From contig OY987234.1 of NCBI GenBank assembly GCA_963920705.1, positions 7,265,851 through 7,329,850 on the forward strand: a stretch of DNA of 64,000 bases, in the 5' to 3' direction. This document shows, one piece after another, positions 12,257 through 26,271 of this stretch; positions within the stretch are counted from its first letter, which is position 1, and each line of letters starts with the position of its first letter. The notes under the pieces were generated by a model. It saw only the letters and a list, made by a program, of their open reading frames with translations, was not told the origin of the DNA and ran no database searches. A program made the translations under genes and the position numbers. This stretch comes from Odiellus spinosus. Lineage: Eukaryota > Arthropoda > Arachnida > Opiliones > Phalangiidae.

Positions 12257-15200
12257 ACACACTAAACATGAGACGCAAAATACGCGGACATAATCTCTCA
12301 ATGGGTTCCACACAGAACCCTTGTCAGAATATCGATGCCAATATGAAAAAAAAAAAAAGGTTTTTTCCGTCACGAAACCGTACCGTAGCAACACGCTTTT
12401 CACGAAGTAAAGGTCTTTGTGAAAAAGGTATAGGGGAGAGAGAGAGAGGAAACGAGGTATTCGCGACCGCGTATTTAACTACAAAAGAGAAAACTTAGAA
12501 GCCAGGGAAAAACTGCCCGATTCGCGATATCACTCTGCTTGCAAAAAAAATTATCAAAAGATAAGTTGGATCCCCTTTGTATTTTAACCGATCCGCGCAT
12601 ATAATAAAATCTATCCGACAATGAAAGCCCAACCGATACTCTGTCCACTCTGTTACGAAGAATACACGCGGGGAAGGAGAACCTTTATTACTATATACGA
12701 GAAATGCAATGATTCCCTTTTAGAGGGATATAAATTAATAAGAGGGTCATATTGGTCAGCGTCTTCCGTAAACTCTATATACCTATAATAAATGGGACGA
12801 GAACACGACGTTAAAACGCGACTCCAGCGCGCACCCTTTAGTCATATTAAAGAGAGTTGAGATACAACAAGGTCATTGACGTCATTTCTCGCGAGCAATT
12901 CCGAGCAATTTTGAGATTTGAACAGTATAATTATGAGGCTATATCAAATCACAGAGAATTCCACTGGATTAAACAGATCTAGAAAAAACACACCGAGATC
13001 GAGTTTTATATTCCACTAAACGAGTCAGAGCATTGTCGAGCAAATTTTTATATTCCACTAGGAAAATGGAGCGCTCACGATGAAACTTCATTTGGAAGAT
13101 CAACCGATCAATGATTTGATAAGGGTACGCAATCTGTTTAAAATTTCAGTTTCCACTGCTCGATGCGTGCTAGGGCAAGAGCAATTAGGTTTTCAGCGTG
13201 ATTCAGAGCACTCTGAGAGTGGTCTAGTGGAATTCGTTATAAGTTAATTCCACCTCGAGTCGCGGCACATGACCAAATTTAGGATAACCGTTTGCTCTAA
13301 TTCGTAGACTAGTTTACAAAGATAAGGGAGCGCGGGCTGCCATCCACTTCGGTACGTAGAAATGATAATAAATAAAAGTAGAGAAAATCCTTAAATTATT
13401 TTAATTTTTAAGTACCTAAAAATATACTCGTGTTTTTGGCACTTTTCTCGTCCCCTTTATATTGAGTTTTGTTCGTTCCAATCGCAGTAGCTTCGTGAAA
13501 GACGAAAATATAACGAACTTTTATCTTTCACCGACAAATTTAATAGTTATGGCCCTTGGAAGGAACCAGAATTATTAATGAAAAACCGGTTTCCAATAGG
13601 AATTCAGGTCCTTTCGAGGTTTGGATGTAACTGAGTCTAATAAGAGTCCGCGTGCAGTTCGAGATGAAAATATTGGTGCTCTAGTTATCAATAGATTCTC
13701 GCGACACGATTGGCGCGGGCAGTCGGTGTCAGTACATTCTATAGGGAATCTAGACTAAGTCGTCTAACTATAGGTATAGGAAAATGATAGGATTTGCTAC
13801 GCAGCTTGTTCATTTTGCCCAGGCTATTTAAAACCGTGTTTAGCGGTCTAAGTCTCGAATAGCCCCGACTTAAGCCACGCAAATACGAGCCAAGAGCTGT
13901 CGGATCGCGTCTCTCTTCCGAGTGAAAGAGGCTCATTTTTTCTTCAAACGACAACTACGAAATATATGGACTATTTTTATTACTCCGTACTGTAACACGA
14001 CATATCCCTTCAAAGTACCATCGTCTCTAGCGAACTGTCAGTCCTCGAGTCTAAGTTAAAAGGTATAGAGCTCGGATAAATTTCTCTCCGCTGTCAGATT
14101 TTATATATTTTTATTTTTTCTCGAATACTGGGTGAGGGGAATAAATAAGTATTAGCTCGGGCAAAGACGCTGATGTTACGTGGGGCCGAAAGATGGTGCG
14201 GTGAAAGAGAAACCATCTGTCACATTCTACACGACGCTAGCTCACCCTCGTCTGAAATCCCCGCGCGAAGAAACGTTGGAAAGAGAGTTTAATCGCGTTT
14301 ACGCCAGAGTCCCACAAAACGAGTATTAAAATGAGAATATTTCCTTCGCTGAAATATATTTTTAGGCCAACTCGTCATCGCGTCGACCTTATACTTCGTT
14401 ACGACTTTCGAAAAACCCTTAATTCCCAGAGAAAAATCGCTTTTCCAACGAGATTGTAAGTCCCTACTAAGATTGTAACTTCTAGTACACGCACTCCCTA
14501 GTCGAAAGCCTTTTTCGATACTGTTTATCCTATATGACACGAAACCATTTGAACGGATTTGCACAAGCGCTATGGGTACCGCGAGGGCTATCACCTTTTA
14601 AGGGCGTTGTCCTTTATCTCCCCCAACTTCCTTCTATTATTTCTAGTTTCTCGAACAACTATGTAGAAACGGAAGCGTGTTTGCTCCATAGCGGAGAAGA
14701 TAATCTTAAGAGCCGCAGCCAGTTTATACATTATTCGTTTCAAGGCGAGAGATGACCATTCACGAAACCCAGTGCCACGCTTGACTATAGTCAGGAGTTT
14801 ATAATAAACCCCCTGAAACGATTGAAAAACTAGTAACATTAAATTTTCGCATTAAATAGCGGGAAAATATAGTTAAACCATTTTTACGCGAGCCCAAACA
14901 TTTTTTACACGCATTCTTCCGGAACTCACATTTGGACACTGAGGAGTGCGATGGCACGTGAGAGTTAGGCTTTTATAACAAAACACAGACTTGATATTGG
15001 AGTACAGCTCGAGTTACGAAGTCCAACGCAAAATTAACAGCGAAATCTGGCTGTTACCGAGTTTTAACGTTACTAGTATGCATGGACTCTTTCATACTTT
15101 ACACCAAATGGGGTCTCTTATAAACTCCTGGTATAATCGAATTTCTAATACGCCTTTAACTTGTCGGTTTAAAGTGCACTCTTCGGCTAGAACTCGATTC

Positions 15201-18200
15201 ATGTTGTACTTTCAATTTGAAACGAACCAGTATACGGTTGTATTTCGCGTTTCCTAGTCGATATTTGCTTTTCAAAAAACCTAAATATATATCTATGGAA
15301 TAAAGAGGGCCGCTGAACCCGATAGAAGCCTGGTATAGACTGGTTCCCGGCTTCCCGCGACTAATATACAGAGACTCTCCCGTTTAAACCCTAAAAATCT
15401 TTCGCGTTTTGCAAAACGAATTTCCCTCCTCTCACGATGTAATTTCAACTTCACCCCGATCTGACACGGAATGCCCCTAGAGTAGGTAGGGGTTACAAGG
15501 AGAGTTGGAACTAAGGTCCGCGGGGTGACGGGTGAGGTTGAGGGTTCGGGGATGGTAATACTCCGGCACGCCGCGTTAGTTTTGAATGGAGGTAGTAGAC
15601 CCACGGCGCGTAACTCGAAGAGGAAGACCCGGATTTAAGGCGGTGTGGTATTTCGCGCCCGGAATCATACAGCGACTACGAAACCTAATCAACCTCTTAT
15701 CTCGAAGTATATTGTTATTGATATTAAAGGTAGGCAATAGGTTCGTACTCGTTGAAACTTGGAATTGGAACGACTTGGTGCACGCTGTAAGCCACGTCGG
15801 GGAGAGAGATGGGGTTGTTTGGTGGTATCTCTTCAGGGCCACGCAAACTAAGGGTTTCACAAACCCATCCTTTAGAGCGAGTGAGAGTATAGAAAAATGT
15901 TGAAAAGAAGACCCTCTCCCTCTTATAGACGCTATTAGTACTATCGTATCCCCTTTTTTTATCAAAAGTGAATATAAAAGTCGTAAACATAAAACGGCGC
16001 CGAAGTTTGTTCGAAGTCCCAATGCGCGTGACACCAGGTGTAAGTCTAAGTATTAACTCGAACAAGGAACCGAAATATACTATAAGTAGAAATAAATATA
16101 GGGCTATTTCGAGATTTGGGTATTTAGTCTATCCGTATACGCCAGGCGATTGAACAGAGGTAGTCACGAAGTCCGAAGATAGCTAGGCGGAGTTCGTATG
16201 GACTACTTTATTTTCTATACGTGTTTAACATAGCGTGCCAATCCGCCTCAGTTACCCCATTACACCAAAAATATTTCGCCTGCAAATATATATATATAGC
16301 AAGTTATATATAGCATAGGCTAGGAAATTGTCTATAAAACGCGTGTCCATCGAGTTAGCTTCTTTAGCGCTTTGATACTAGCGTGGTAGCCATTAGTTTC
16401 TGAAGTTAGTTTTATACTCGAACACGTTCCCAGTAGAAAAGTGTTATCAATCTTTCTAATATTTCCATTTCTTGTCCGAAATTTAAAATATATAGGTTAT
16501 TTTAGTTCGAAAACGGTTTCAAAGTTATCACCCCAAACAGGGAAATAAATACAGTTTTGCGGAGTTGGTTAGACGAATTTTATTATACCGGAGTATAGTC
16601 AGATGTTATTGTTTGTTAGTCTCAACGGTTTCTAAAGTTATTATTTAAAGAAATCTGTAGTAGTTCATTTCAAATCTATAGTTATAAGCCGATAACTCAT
16701 CATATTTGGGAGCATAGTCTTCTATATATACCGGCTATGCGTATAATCTCGCTCATTCGCACACGCTTCCTGGTCGCCGAATATCATCGCGTCGGGTGGG
16801 ATATAAATCGGCAATGGGGTCCATACGCTCTCTTTGCTATCCAAATTTTTGGGTCCCTCCAATGCACCACGCAGCAAGACTCTATTCTTATCGTCCTTGT
16901 CAACGCGACCCCCTCTCACGGACCACTGAGAGATACTCCTACGATAAAAGAAGATCCGTGTGTTCGTTTTACAACAACTATACGAGCTTTTGCTAAAAAC
17001 TAGACATACTACGCCTATTACCCAAATGTAGTACCAGTGTTTGTCAAAACCGACACTATATACTTATAAGTTCCCGTATGGGTCGGACGAGTAGAACATC
17101 TGTTTCGTCCAAAGATTTGCATGCTCTATATATATCCGATCATTCTGAAGTTTCAGCGCTAACGAAGCTCGTCCACGTTTCGTTCGTCTATTCGAGATAG
17201 GGACCTCATGACTGGATTCGAACGTATAGGAGGGTTTTAAACGTATATAGAGGAATAGTTTTGGCTTGTGGGCGCGAATGCCATCTGTCCGAGCGCGTAA
17301 TACAGGGCGAGCAAATTAGGGGGGATTCGTTCGCCATGTACGATAAAGAATGAGACCGAGCTCTCGCGACCCGGTGTTTAAAGAATAAAAACTGTAATTG
17401 TTGCCCATCACCGCCGCGCGCGATGTTCTATATATCAATGGAGAGTCTGTTTTCGCGATTAGATTCTATCCGCTTATTAAGATACGCGGGTGGTCCTAAT
17501 CGTTCGACCGGAAAATCGACACACCTCTCCCCCGATTCGACAAATATATACAGTATTACAAGATGGTGATTTATTCAATTTAGAGCGAAATTTCGCTTCA
17601 AAAATTTATATAATTTTACACGTACGAAATACTTCTCTTGGCGAACAGATTCAAATTCCAGATATTTAGATTCAATTCAAAATTACACTCCGGTCCAATA
17701 AATATTTCAAATTGTGATAAATATATCCCTTTGAGTTAATTTAATGAGAGAATATTAAGCAACTATTTCGTTCAATTTTTGAAATATATTGATTAATACA
17801 TTATTGGCAAGTTGGGTGTAATTTTGGAAAACTTCCGAAAAATCTAGTTAAGGATGATTTTCTCTGATGAAAAGCGTCCATGTATAATTTTTTTTTCAGC
17901 CCGCTCGTGTTACACTAGAGCTTTCAATAAAACCAAACTCACTCTTTCATTCGGACACACTCGGTATCTTTCCTCAGTGGAAAAAGGTTTTATTTAATAA
18001 TCTATCTTAGAAGTTTCGCAACTAAATTATCTCAGATTTTAAGCAAAATAACGCGTAGATTGCCATAGTTTAAATTAGCGTGCATCTAGAGAGGACAGAA
18101 AGGGGCCTCTATCCGCGAATCTGCTAGCTTCCGAAGTATCTAGCGCGTCACGGGAGATGAGAAAAATGTTTTCAAAAAATGTAAACGTTAAGTGACAGTG

Positions 18201-18389
18201 CAGGAAAATATTTGACAGTTAAAACGGCGGCGGCCACAAAAAGAATGAACGAGAGACAGAGAGAAAATAAAATAATTATCGTTTTACCATGGAGAGAGGG
18301 TCCCCTCTACATCCCCCATCTTAGAATACATCCCGTCCGTCATCCTATACCTATACCTAGATGAGGAGGATAGACGATTGAAAAAAGGA

Positions 18390-18401
18390 GGGGGGGGGGG
18401 G
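18390..18401 (+). repeat. Poly-G tract
   Basis: Twelve consecutive G. Confidence 0.95.
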
Positions 18402-21400
18402 CTCATTTCTGAAAGAGCGTCTAGCTCCAGGGGTCAAGAAAGAGAATGAATGGGGGTTGGCGAAGCTGAGATGATCAGCCTAATAATAGGCCTTATTACG
18501 ATGCCGCATTACTACATCCCTACGTATTAGTACTATCCATCTTCCCTAGGCCCCCAGCTCCGCTCATTGCAAAGCGAAAACTAAAGAAACAAGTCCCGAT
18601 AAAAGAAAGAAAAAAAAGTTGTAGATATAAAACAAATACATTTGAAGGAAAACTGAAACGATAAATATAAAAAGTTTTTTTTTAAAATGGCTAAAGATAC
18701 GACGTGTGCCCTTATATGGTATTACCAGTAGCTTATTGACTCGCCTATGATCGATCAACGATGAACCGCATAAGTCGCATTATTTTCACACATTTGCGGT
18801 TGTTGTTCGTGAAAAGATTGTTCGTGAAAAGGGGATCACATTTGTAGTCGTATTTTTTGACCAAACTTAAAATCTCCTATTTAATTTAAATTCTTATAGA
18901 TTGCTCTTATTTTTTAGAGCTGTTTTATTTCGAATCTATTGTTGGATGGCTGCCGTTAATTGGGATATAAGAAAAGCAAAAGTGAAACGAGATTAGTTTG
19001 TTCGCCTTTTCCGCCAAAGGGAGTGTATGAACAAAAGAAATCCACGTCGCTATCCCAATATCGGGAAGACCTTTTACTAGGAATAATTGGATCAACTGAA
19101 TACCGAATACGTCGCGAACTTAAGAATTTAAACGCGAAATTATCATCCGCGAAGACATTTTCCGCTTGCATGGAGACGGAATTAATCAAAGGCGAGTAAG
19201 CGCGGAAACGAAACTTAACTCGATTTGAAATGAGGAGAAAGTAAGAAAACCCCGTGGTCACGCTCGTCTCGGACAACACACGTCGAAACAAAGAACGAAA
19301 AGATCGAATTAGATGTCGAGAGTGCGGGCGCCAGATATAGATAAACTAATTCGACGAAAAAAACGGACATTAAGCCTCGTATAAAAACAGCGACGCGAAG
19401 GACACGCGTCTCCAAAAAAATAAACAGAGAGCCGTTACTTAAAAAGCTCGGAACATTCTATTGCAATTTCTTATTAATGTCGCCTAAGACATCGCCAAGA
19501 AGAAGATATTATACGCTGAGGGAAAATAAGGGCCAGGGACTGCGGGGAGACGGAAAAAAGGATCTTAATTCGTTTCTCTTTTGGCTGGTGCAACAAAATA
19601 CCCGCGGAGAGAACTTAGGATCGTGAATCACGCGAAGAGAAGACGCGTTAATCGAGGCGAACCCCGCAGCAGCGACCAGAAATTAACGTCAAAGACACTG
19701 GGAAAGCACGATCATCAGCCACGAACGCGACAAACAAAAAAAAGAACAACAAAAAAAGCTATATACGAAGCAACGTGATCTAGGCGCGAAGGCGAAACGT
19801 CCGACAATATCAAAAATAGAATCTAGATGCGAGCGCGTGACCTCCACCACGACCGAAACTAGATTTCATAACGTAGTACAAGTAGACAAACTAATATTCT
19901 CCGGGACTAGCTACTTAGAGAAACCAGCCGAGATAACGGAATAAAAAACTATGAAAACTGGGGTTGAATCTACCACTATCACTTCGCCCAAAGAATTACC
20001 CCGAATGGACTGCAAGCTGGCAACGTGTTTTTTTCGTACATTTCCGTTTACTTTCCTTGAGACAATGTGATGTAAGCCCAGTGAGACAGTGTATGAGGGC
20101 ATGAAGTTTCTTTTTACCTCTATTGCTCCTGAGATATACTGGTCAATTCTTCGCGTTCCAGTGGCCATTTGAGCCGTTATACCATAGTACAGTTTCGTTT
20201 TTCTCCGGTTTTAGGAAAATCTTTGGTCGGGCGGGCGATAACCTAGTTACAATGACAATATTTACGATGTCAACAAGCAAACACCGGACGCGACAACGAG
20301 CGTAATATCCGGTTGAACCGGAAGCGCCCCCAAAAACGACTAGATGAACTATAAGCGTCGCGAAGTCGCCGCTGCCGTCAACCCCTTACTGTTATAGCCA
20401 CGAAACGCGCCGAGGTTCAATTTCGGGTAGCTTTTATAAATGACTACGAACGGAAACGCGCAGCAAAGAGTTGGTAGCGTGGGGCGTGCCCCTTCGCCCC
20501 CATCCCTCACATAAGACGTCGTTTATACCGACGTAGGATAGCGGGATCTCTTATTAACGAGAAAAAGATCCCGATGGCCGAAGAGTATTCATCACCGCGC
20601 GCAAAGATTATGGGAACGAAGAAGAAAACAAGGCCGTCGTCGAAAATACGAGGAATAAATAGCCTGAACTTTTCTCGAAGCTCACCGATAACGAGGACTA
20701 GGGAACTATAACCTGAGAAATATGAAGATAGTCCGCATTTCCTTTGGATAAACACGCTTTAATTAAGAATCGGCCCTTTGTGTACATGCCCCGTTTAATA
20801 ATTCTAATCGGACATCGCGCTTCGTTAACTAAATATCTCGAATACGAGGACCCGAAGGAATGGAAGTCGATCGAGCTTTTCGAAAGCGTTTTCTAAAAAT
20901 TAAAAGGGAAATATTATTTCGAGGTCGTGATGGCCATCTCATTTAATTCATTTCATACAATATAATTGTATTTCCTTTGTTTTAAATAGATTTTTATTTT
21001 TAAATGGCATTATTTTATTATTAATACCCATTATAGTAGTTAAGTCTTGGATGGTTGTCAAAGTTTGAATATTACGATAACTAATTTTGCCATGACCCGA
21101 AATTTTGTATAGACCCTATATACTCCATTGATTAGAAAATATTACAGAAAAAAGACCAAAATAGGCAACAATAATAATAAAAAAATATGAAGATGGGCAA
21201 TATTTTCATCAGATATTTTTCGAATTATTTTATAATTGGGGAAAATTGCATCCTAATTAAATAAAGTTATTAAAAACGGATTAATTTCTCGAAGAAGTTC
21301 ACAATAGATACTTGTAAAAGGCAGGGTATTTTATAGCTATCATCTACGGGGCTTCAAAGTCAAGAGAAAACGTAGTCTCGTTAAAGACATTCCAGTCCAG

Positions 21401-21644
21401 ACGTTGCAATACGCGATAACACAAACGTTCTCTCTATTTTCCAAAATTGTTACGTCCCTCGAGAATACTTGTACGCGAGAGTATTATGAGTATGAGCTTC
21501 CATTTGGAAAAAGATAACCTTCTTGTTGGCTTTTAATGAAGTTCCTTGAGACGGTTGGAAGGGAAGGAAGAAAAGGTTGACCTGATATTCAAAACGAGCG
21601 ACAAAAGAGAAGCTAATCTCTTCTCTTTGCTGGTTCTAATTTCC

Positions 21645-21661
21645 CTCTCTCTCTCTCTCTT
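21645..21661 (+). repeat. (CT)n microsatellite
   Basis: Uninterrupted CT dinucleotides followed by a pyrimidine-rich stretch. Confidence 0.9.
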
Positions 21662-23429
21662 TCTCCCTTTCAGCAGTCTCTTTCAGGCCTTCGAGAACGA
21701 ACGAGGAAAATAAGGCTTTCCTGCTATTAATATCCTAATGGCAATCGGATATAAGTCGAGCGACCACGACGAGACCAATTAAAAATAAAGATCCCACTAG
21801 ACTAATCCCTTTGGTCCAAATTCAAAATTTCTAACAGGACACGTTCGTTCGTTCCCTGGAAAAATTCAGATTCGAATTCCGAGAAATCCCTCCCCCCCTG
21901 AGAGAAGCTTGATAGAAATAATTCGAATGGAAAAATTAAGATTTAAACTCCTTATAAAGACTTCAATAATTAAAATATTTCCCAAATGGATTCTAAGGTT
22001 ACAAATACATATACGAGCGGAAAGGAGAAATGGCAAAAATTGGTTTCCGAATTCAACCAATAGGTTTCCTATTCAGATGGCCTATATATTATGAGTTAGC
22101 TCATTATTGTTGGTTGAAAAATAAGGGATATGTCATTCATTTAAGCAGCTTAGTTGGCTTTGTACGCGGATTGTTACGACTTATTAAACTGTTAAAGCGA
22201 AGTAGTCGGTGCAAACACCACTAGAACATAGATAAATATACTTATAGCATAAAAGGGGAGGAGTTCGTAACACGTATTCTCGGTTCGATAATGAAACTCG
22301 CGGTATATTCGTTAAAAAAACCTATTAGGCCTAGCTCTTTTGCTCGAGCGATAATATAATATATTGCCCCTATCGCGCGCGTCTCTGAGAAATCCCCAAC
22401 CTTCCTACCCTAACCCTATACTCCACTCGATATTACTCTTATGTTCACTATAAAATATTCAAATAGCCGCGACGGTAAAACTAACTCCAACCGGCGTTGA
22501 GATATTAGCGAAGAAGCTTGACGGGTTTGAGAAATGGAGGAGGTATATGTACCGTACTTGCGTGGGAACGTGTACGTCAACGTCAAGCTATACCTTCTAC
22601 AATTTTTTTTTTGGTATTAGATTAGCTAAGGGCTTCCGTAAGCATTCAACCTCCGTTTCTTAATCTTTTCTCTATTGTCATCTTATTTCAATTGTTACCA
22701 AGAACTTATTTATGAAAGCCGAGAATGTATAGGGTATAGAAAAGAATTTAAAAAGGGTCGCTGTTGCTTTAATAATCAAAAAGCTACGAGAGCAAATGTC
22801 TAATTTTGTAACTGTCGATTTACAAAAAAGGCGTATCCTCAAATAGTACCTGGTCCATGAATGGAATAGACTCAATAGATGTCTCTACGTGCTTAATCTG
22901 TAGGTAGGAGTTAAGAATGTAAAGTTAAAAACCCCTACATTTGGTCAACGAACGTGACTGTAGCCCAATTGTATCTTAATCCAAAGTAAATTAGTCGTTG
23001 TCGCTATCAGGCGTGTCGGGAAAACCCGGCCGGAGGTTGAAAAAGTAGAAAAAGAATTCTTGGTCGATATGGCAAATTACTCGGCCGACTTTTGTTACGA
23101 ATTATTCCTAGCGGATTTAAAAATGACCCCGACTAATAATAAAACTAACGGTTGTGATGTCCAATATATATTGCGACGTTCATTTTCAAATTTCAGCGCG
23201 TGAGCCAGGTTAAGTCCCAGTTAATTCTCTACGAATATGTTATAGTAACAGCGAGTCAGACTTACAGTTTGGTAGGCGCTGAAATTTCAACCCGATTCGA
23301 ACGGCGCAACAGTCCGAAATTATCATAAAGGTGGGATGAAACAGAAAAATTAACACCAAATATCTAAAATGTATTTAAATTAAACTAAAAGACCAAATTA
23401 GGATATTCAAACTTCATATTCGGTAAAAA

Positions 23430-23845
23430 TAGAGTTCTAAAATTACAGTAATTTTGGAAATTGGTATTTGTGTCTGTGATTATTTTAAATGCGCATTTCC
23501 TCTTTCAAACGCTTCAAACTTCTTATGGCCAACTTATTGCTTCTTATCGTTAAAAATTTTATATTTTTCGTGATACGCTTGACCATTTGAGTTTGCATAG
23601 ATTGATTGAAAAGTGACTCAGACACGAACAATTATATTACCATGTCCTTAACGACAATAAATACAAATAATAATTGACAAGTAGACTCGCGGACGATTTA
23701 AAAACTTTAAATTTTGATCTATTTAAGCAATTTGTTCATTTTTAATCCAAAATGTTTTAAATTATAAATTACTAAATTACGATAATTTTCCAGAACAAAC
23801 CGTAAATTACGTGCAGGGTATAATTAAATATAATTAGAACTCTAT
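23430..23845 (+). mobile_element. MITE with TAGAGTTCTAAAATTAC ends, copy 1
   Basis: The left end TAGAGTTCTAAAATTAC and the right end TTAGAACTCTA are inverted. The body matches the reverse complement of 38630-39009, for example GACGATTTAAA and AGCAATTTGTTCA in the same order. Length about 415 bp, non-coding, diverged, so an old family. Confidence 0.65.
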
Positions 23846-24462
23846 AGGTAATGACGTAATACCAGTGGCTAATTTTACTTGAATCTAAGGATCGATTACA
23901 AAAAGTTAATAACTCAGCTTCCCTTTAAGGGTTTTTCGGATTATCGCGTGACGAAGAACGCGAAGCTAAATTAACGAATAAATAAAAGAGCTATTTACAT
24001 TTTTCTCGCGTCAGATACACCGTTTAATTCCGAATACTCGTTTCAAAGTTAATTTGCCATACGAAAAGTATTAAACTACAGTACTATACGGATTAATCTT
24101 ATTACAGTTTCACTGACTGAATTGAAAGCCATATATACCCACGTACACCTTCGTTAAAACTGTATTCGTAGAATGAATTCGGAGCTCGTAAAATATTCAA
24201 ATAATATAAAAATAAGGCTAAAATGAACTACAAATGAGTTTGCCCATAATATTTTTGAGAATACAAAATCAGCCTGCAGTGCAGTGCGCATGACGCGAAG
24301 GAAATATTTAATCGTGTATTAAAGCGACGAAATTACAATATTTCGCGTATTTTTGAAGCTTCATAAAATTGATGGTATACACGGCATGTTATCTAGGATT
24401 ATTAACAACTAGACAGCTATCTTAATATAGATTGATATGAATAACAAAGCCTGCCGTTCAAA

Positions 24463-24655
24463 AGTGTCCTCTAACAGCCAAAAGTAGGGAAAAAAAAACA
24501 AACCGACGTCTGCCAATTCTTTATTCACCCACGCACAAGGTTTTGTAAGTTCTTACTTTAACCTCTGTTTGCCGTTAGAGGGCGCTTATTAACGCCAGGT
24601 TTTGTTATTCATCTGTATATATTAAGCTAAGTATCTAGTAGTTATAGTTCTAGAT
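24463..24655 (+). mobile_element. Small TIR element, copy 1
   Basis: GTGTCCTCTAACAGCCAAAA near 24464 is the inverse of TTGCCGTTAGAGGGCGCTT at 24570-24588, giving a TIR unit of about 125 bp. From 24530 (CCACGCACAAGGTTTTGT) through about 24655 the sequence is also related to 59834-59992, with the same GTTAGAGG-CGCTTA block and a similar tail. Confidence 0.5.
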
Positions 24656-24800
24656 ATTACCCATACATATTCGGGTTCCAAAATAAACTTTCATTTAATA
24701 AGTATTATAATTATCAATCAAAATTCTTGATTTAAGCCATAGGAGCGTTCAGTGGCCCTAAACTGTTTCAGGATGTAATTACTTCAAACTACATTAGCCT

Positions 24801-24952
24801 CGTTCACACTTCAGACTTCGAAACCGTTTTTAACCGTTTTGGAAAGATCAAATTATAAAATTTTGGGGCTACCCGTGTAGATCTTTGAACAAGAAAACAA
24901 ATTAATATCTTGAAACGGTTTGAAAACGGTTCCAAAGTGCCAAGTACGAACG
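24801..24952. mobile_element. CGTTCACACT MITE, copy A
   Basis: Starts CGTTCACACTTCAGACTTCG and ends with the inverse form CAAAGTGCCAAGTACGAACG. About 152 bp, non-coding, sub-terminal AAACGGTT motifs on both sides. Same family as 27657, 30073 and 56161. Confidence 0.75.
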
Positions 24953-25472
24953 TTGCTAAATTGTAAATGAAAATATTCCAAAAATGAGTTTATGAAGGTT
25001 CAAAGTCGTGGAACCCTTGGTTCGAATTTAACCTTTAACCTTCGGATCACCTTACTTGGTTCGATGTTGAACCTTTTGAAACTGTTGAATATTGAACATG
25101 AGTTTAATGTTGTGCCTATTTTTGTAAACGAACATTTTATTTGGAGATGGTTTAAATATGAACCCCAATTGGACCTTTTCATTTACGGTGTAAAGTACAC
25201 CGTGGCACTGAACTCGTATTATGACCGGCAATATAATTTCCCCGTATGACTCTCCCGGGAAAATTCGTCCACGATTCGAGCCAGACATATTAATTCGATC
25301 GTCTATAGAATGGTAGAGCGGACGCCATCTATTCGAAACTATCCTAACTTAATATAGACTACATATTTTGAAATAGTTAAAAATATAATAGAAAATTTTA
25401 CATAGAATGCAAAGAGGGTTCTAATCGTAAGTTAATATGAGATGAAAGAAGGGAGATGGGCGCCAGTGTCTA

Positions 25473-25661
25473 ACCTAAACTTTGAGATCGGGGTTTGGAC
25501 AAGAAATTTCTGATTATTTTATCTTTATTTATAACTTAAAATTTTTCGAGGAAAGTCTATGATAAATCCAATGTAATCGCGAATAATTTTCCGATTATTT
25601 TTTTTACGATTAACTGATAGTTTGTGGATTATTTTGTCCAAACCCCGATCTCTACCTAAAC
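25473..25661. mobile_element. hAT-like MITE, copy 2, with 8-bp target duplication
   Basis: Terminal inverted repeats GAGATCGGGGTTTGGACAA (left) and the exact inverse at the right. ACCTAAAC lies on both sides (25473-25480 and 25654-25661), an 8-bp duplication typical of hAT. Read inward from the right flank the end is TAGAG, fitting the hAT end consensus YARNG. It shares its body with the copy at 1562-1739. No transposase. Confidence 0.85.
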
Positions 25662-25768
25662 TAGTCTATAGGCAGCGCTGATGTGATGAAGGTTTTTCGT
25701 CTGCTAAGGTGTTGATTCCCATGTAAAGTCATCATGCAGGGGTGATACTCAAAGTTTGCCTTAATTTT

Positions 25769-26122
25769 AGTGAAAACAGAAGCCGATGAAACCCTCATTT
25801 GAAGTCTACTACTCCAATGTTCCATATAGCGCTCCTCTCTGTATGGTTAAAATTCCAAATTTTACGAGTTAGAAGGGGTCCTAATTCATCCCCCCTGTCT
25901 ACGGAAAATTGGAAATTCTCTCTCTCCACAAACGACGACGTTTTTGGACGAACTCCAAGGCTGCTAGAGATATTCGCTCGACGAACTCCCGCTCCGAAAA
26001 CATCTACCGTTAGGAGGCGTACGAATCGCGCCTTTTGAGAATAACCCATACAGAGAGGGGTAGACAAGACCCGGGAGTAATAGACTTCAAAGGAGGGTTT
26101 CATCGGCTTCTGGTGAAAATAG
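25769..26122. mobile_element. 354-bp inverted-repeat element
   Basis: Outer arms of about 85 bases (from AGTGAAAACAGAAGCCGATG, and its inverse ending near 26122) match well, with more divergence toward the centre and a 7-base CTCTCTGTATG match restored further in. The interior has overlapping open frames on both strands, which is expected for an inverted repeat and is not evidence of a gene. Single copy here. Confidence 0.7.
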
Positions 26123-26271
26123 TAACCAAATACTTTGAATAAGGTAACTAAATAGTAACCAAAAATTAGCCCTTTTTAGATTTTATAAAATATATCTAAT
26201 AATCACAGAATTGCTAAATAAACTTTCCATATCTATTGAAAAGAGGAAGTTTCTTTTGAACAGACTTATCC

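Larger units (their letters stand above)
12257..23429. other. Long mostly unique interval
   Basis: No gene, tRNA or sizeable repeat recognised. GC is somewhat higher from about 13.7 to 20.9 kb, which lengthens chance frames (for example three overlapping frames at 15.57-16.07 kb on both strands). Local features are a G12 run at 18390-18401, a CT run at 21645-21661 and AT-rich stretches such as 16280-16320. Confidence 0.45.

Noticed and set aside
13200-13262. TGGTCTAGTGG as the A-box of a tRNA-Glu/Asp gene
   Set aside because: No anticodon arm or B-box follows; the surrounding GTGGAATT/AATTCCAC pairing explains it as a small palindrome.
15576-16065. Overlapping frames of 152, 113 and 105 codons
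   Set aside because: Three long frames on both strands in one stop-poor, GC-richer patch, with no recognisable domain; best explained by composition.
17200-17260. B-box-like GTTCGAATCC on the minus strand
   Set aside because: No A-box at the required distance and no foldable cloverleaf.
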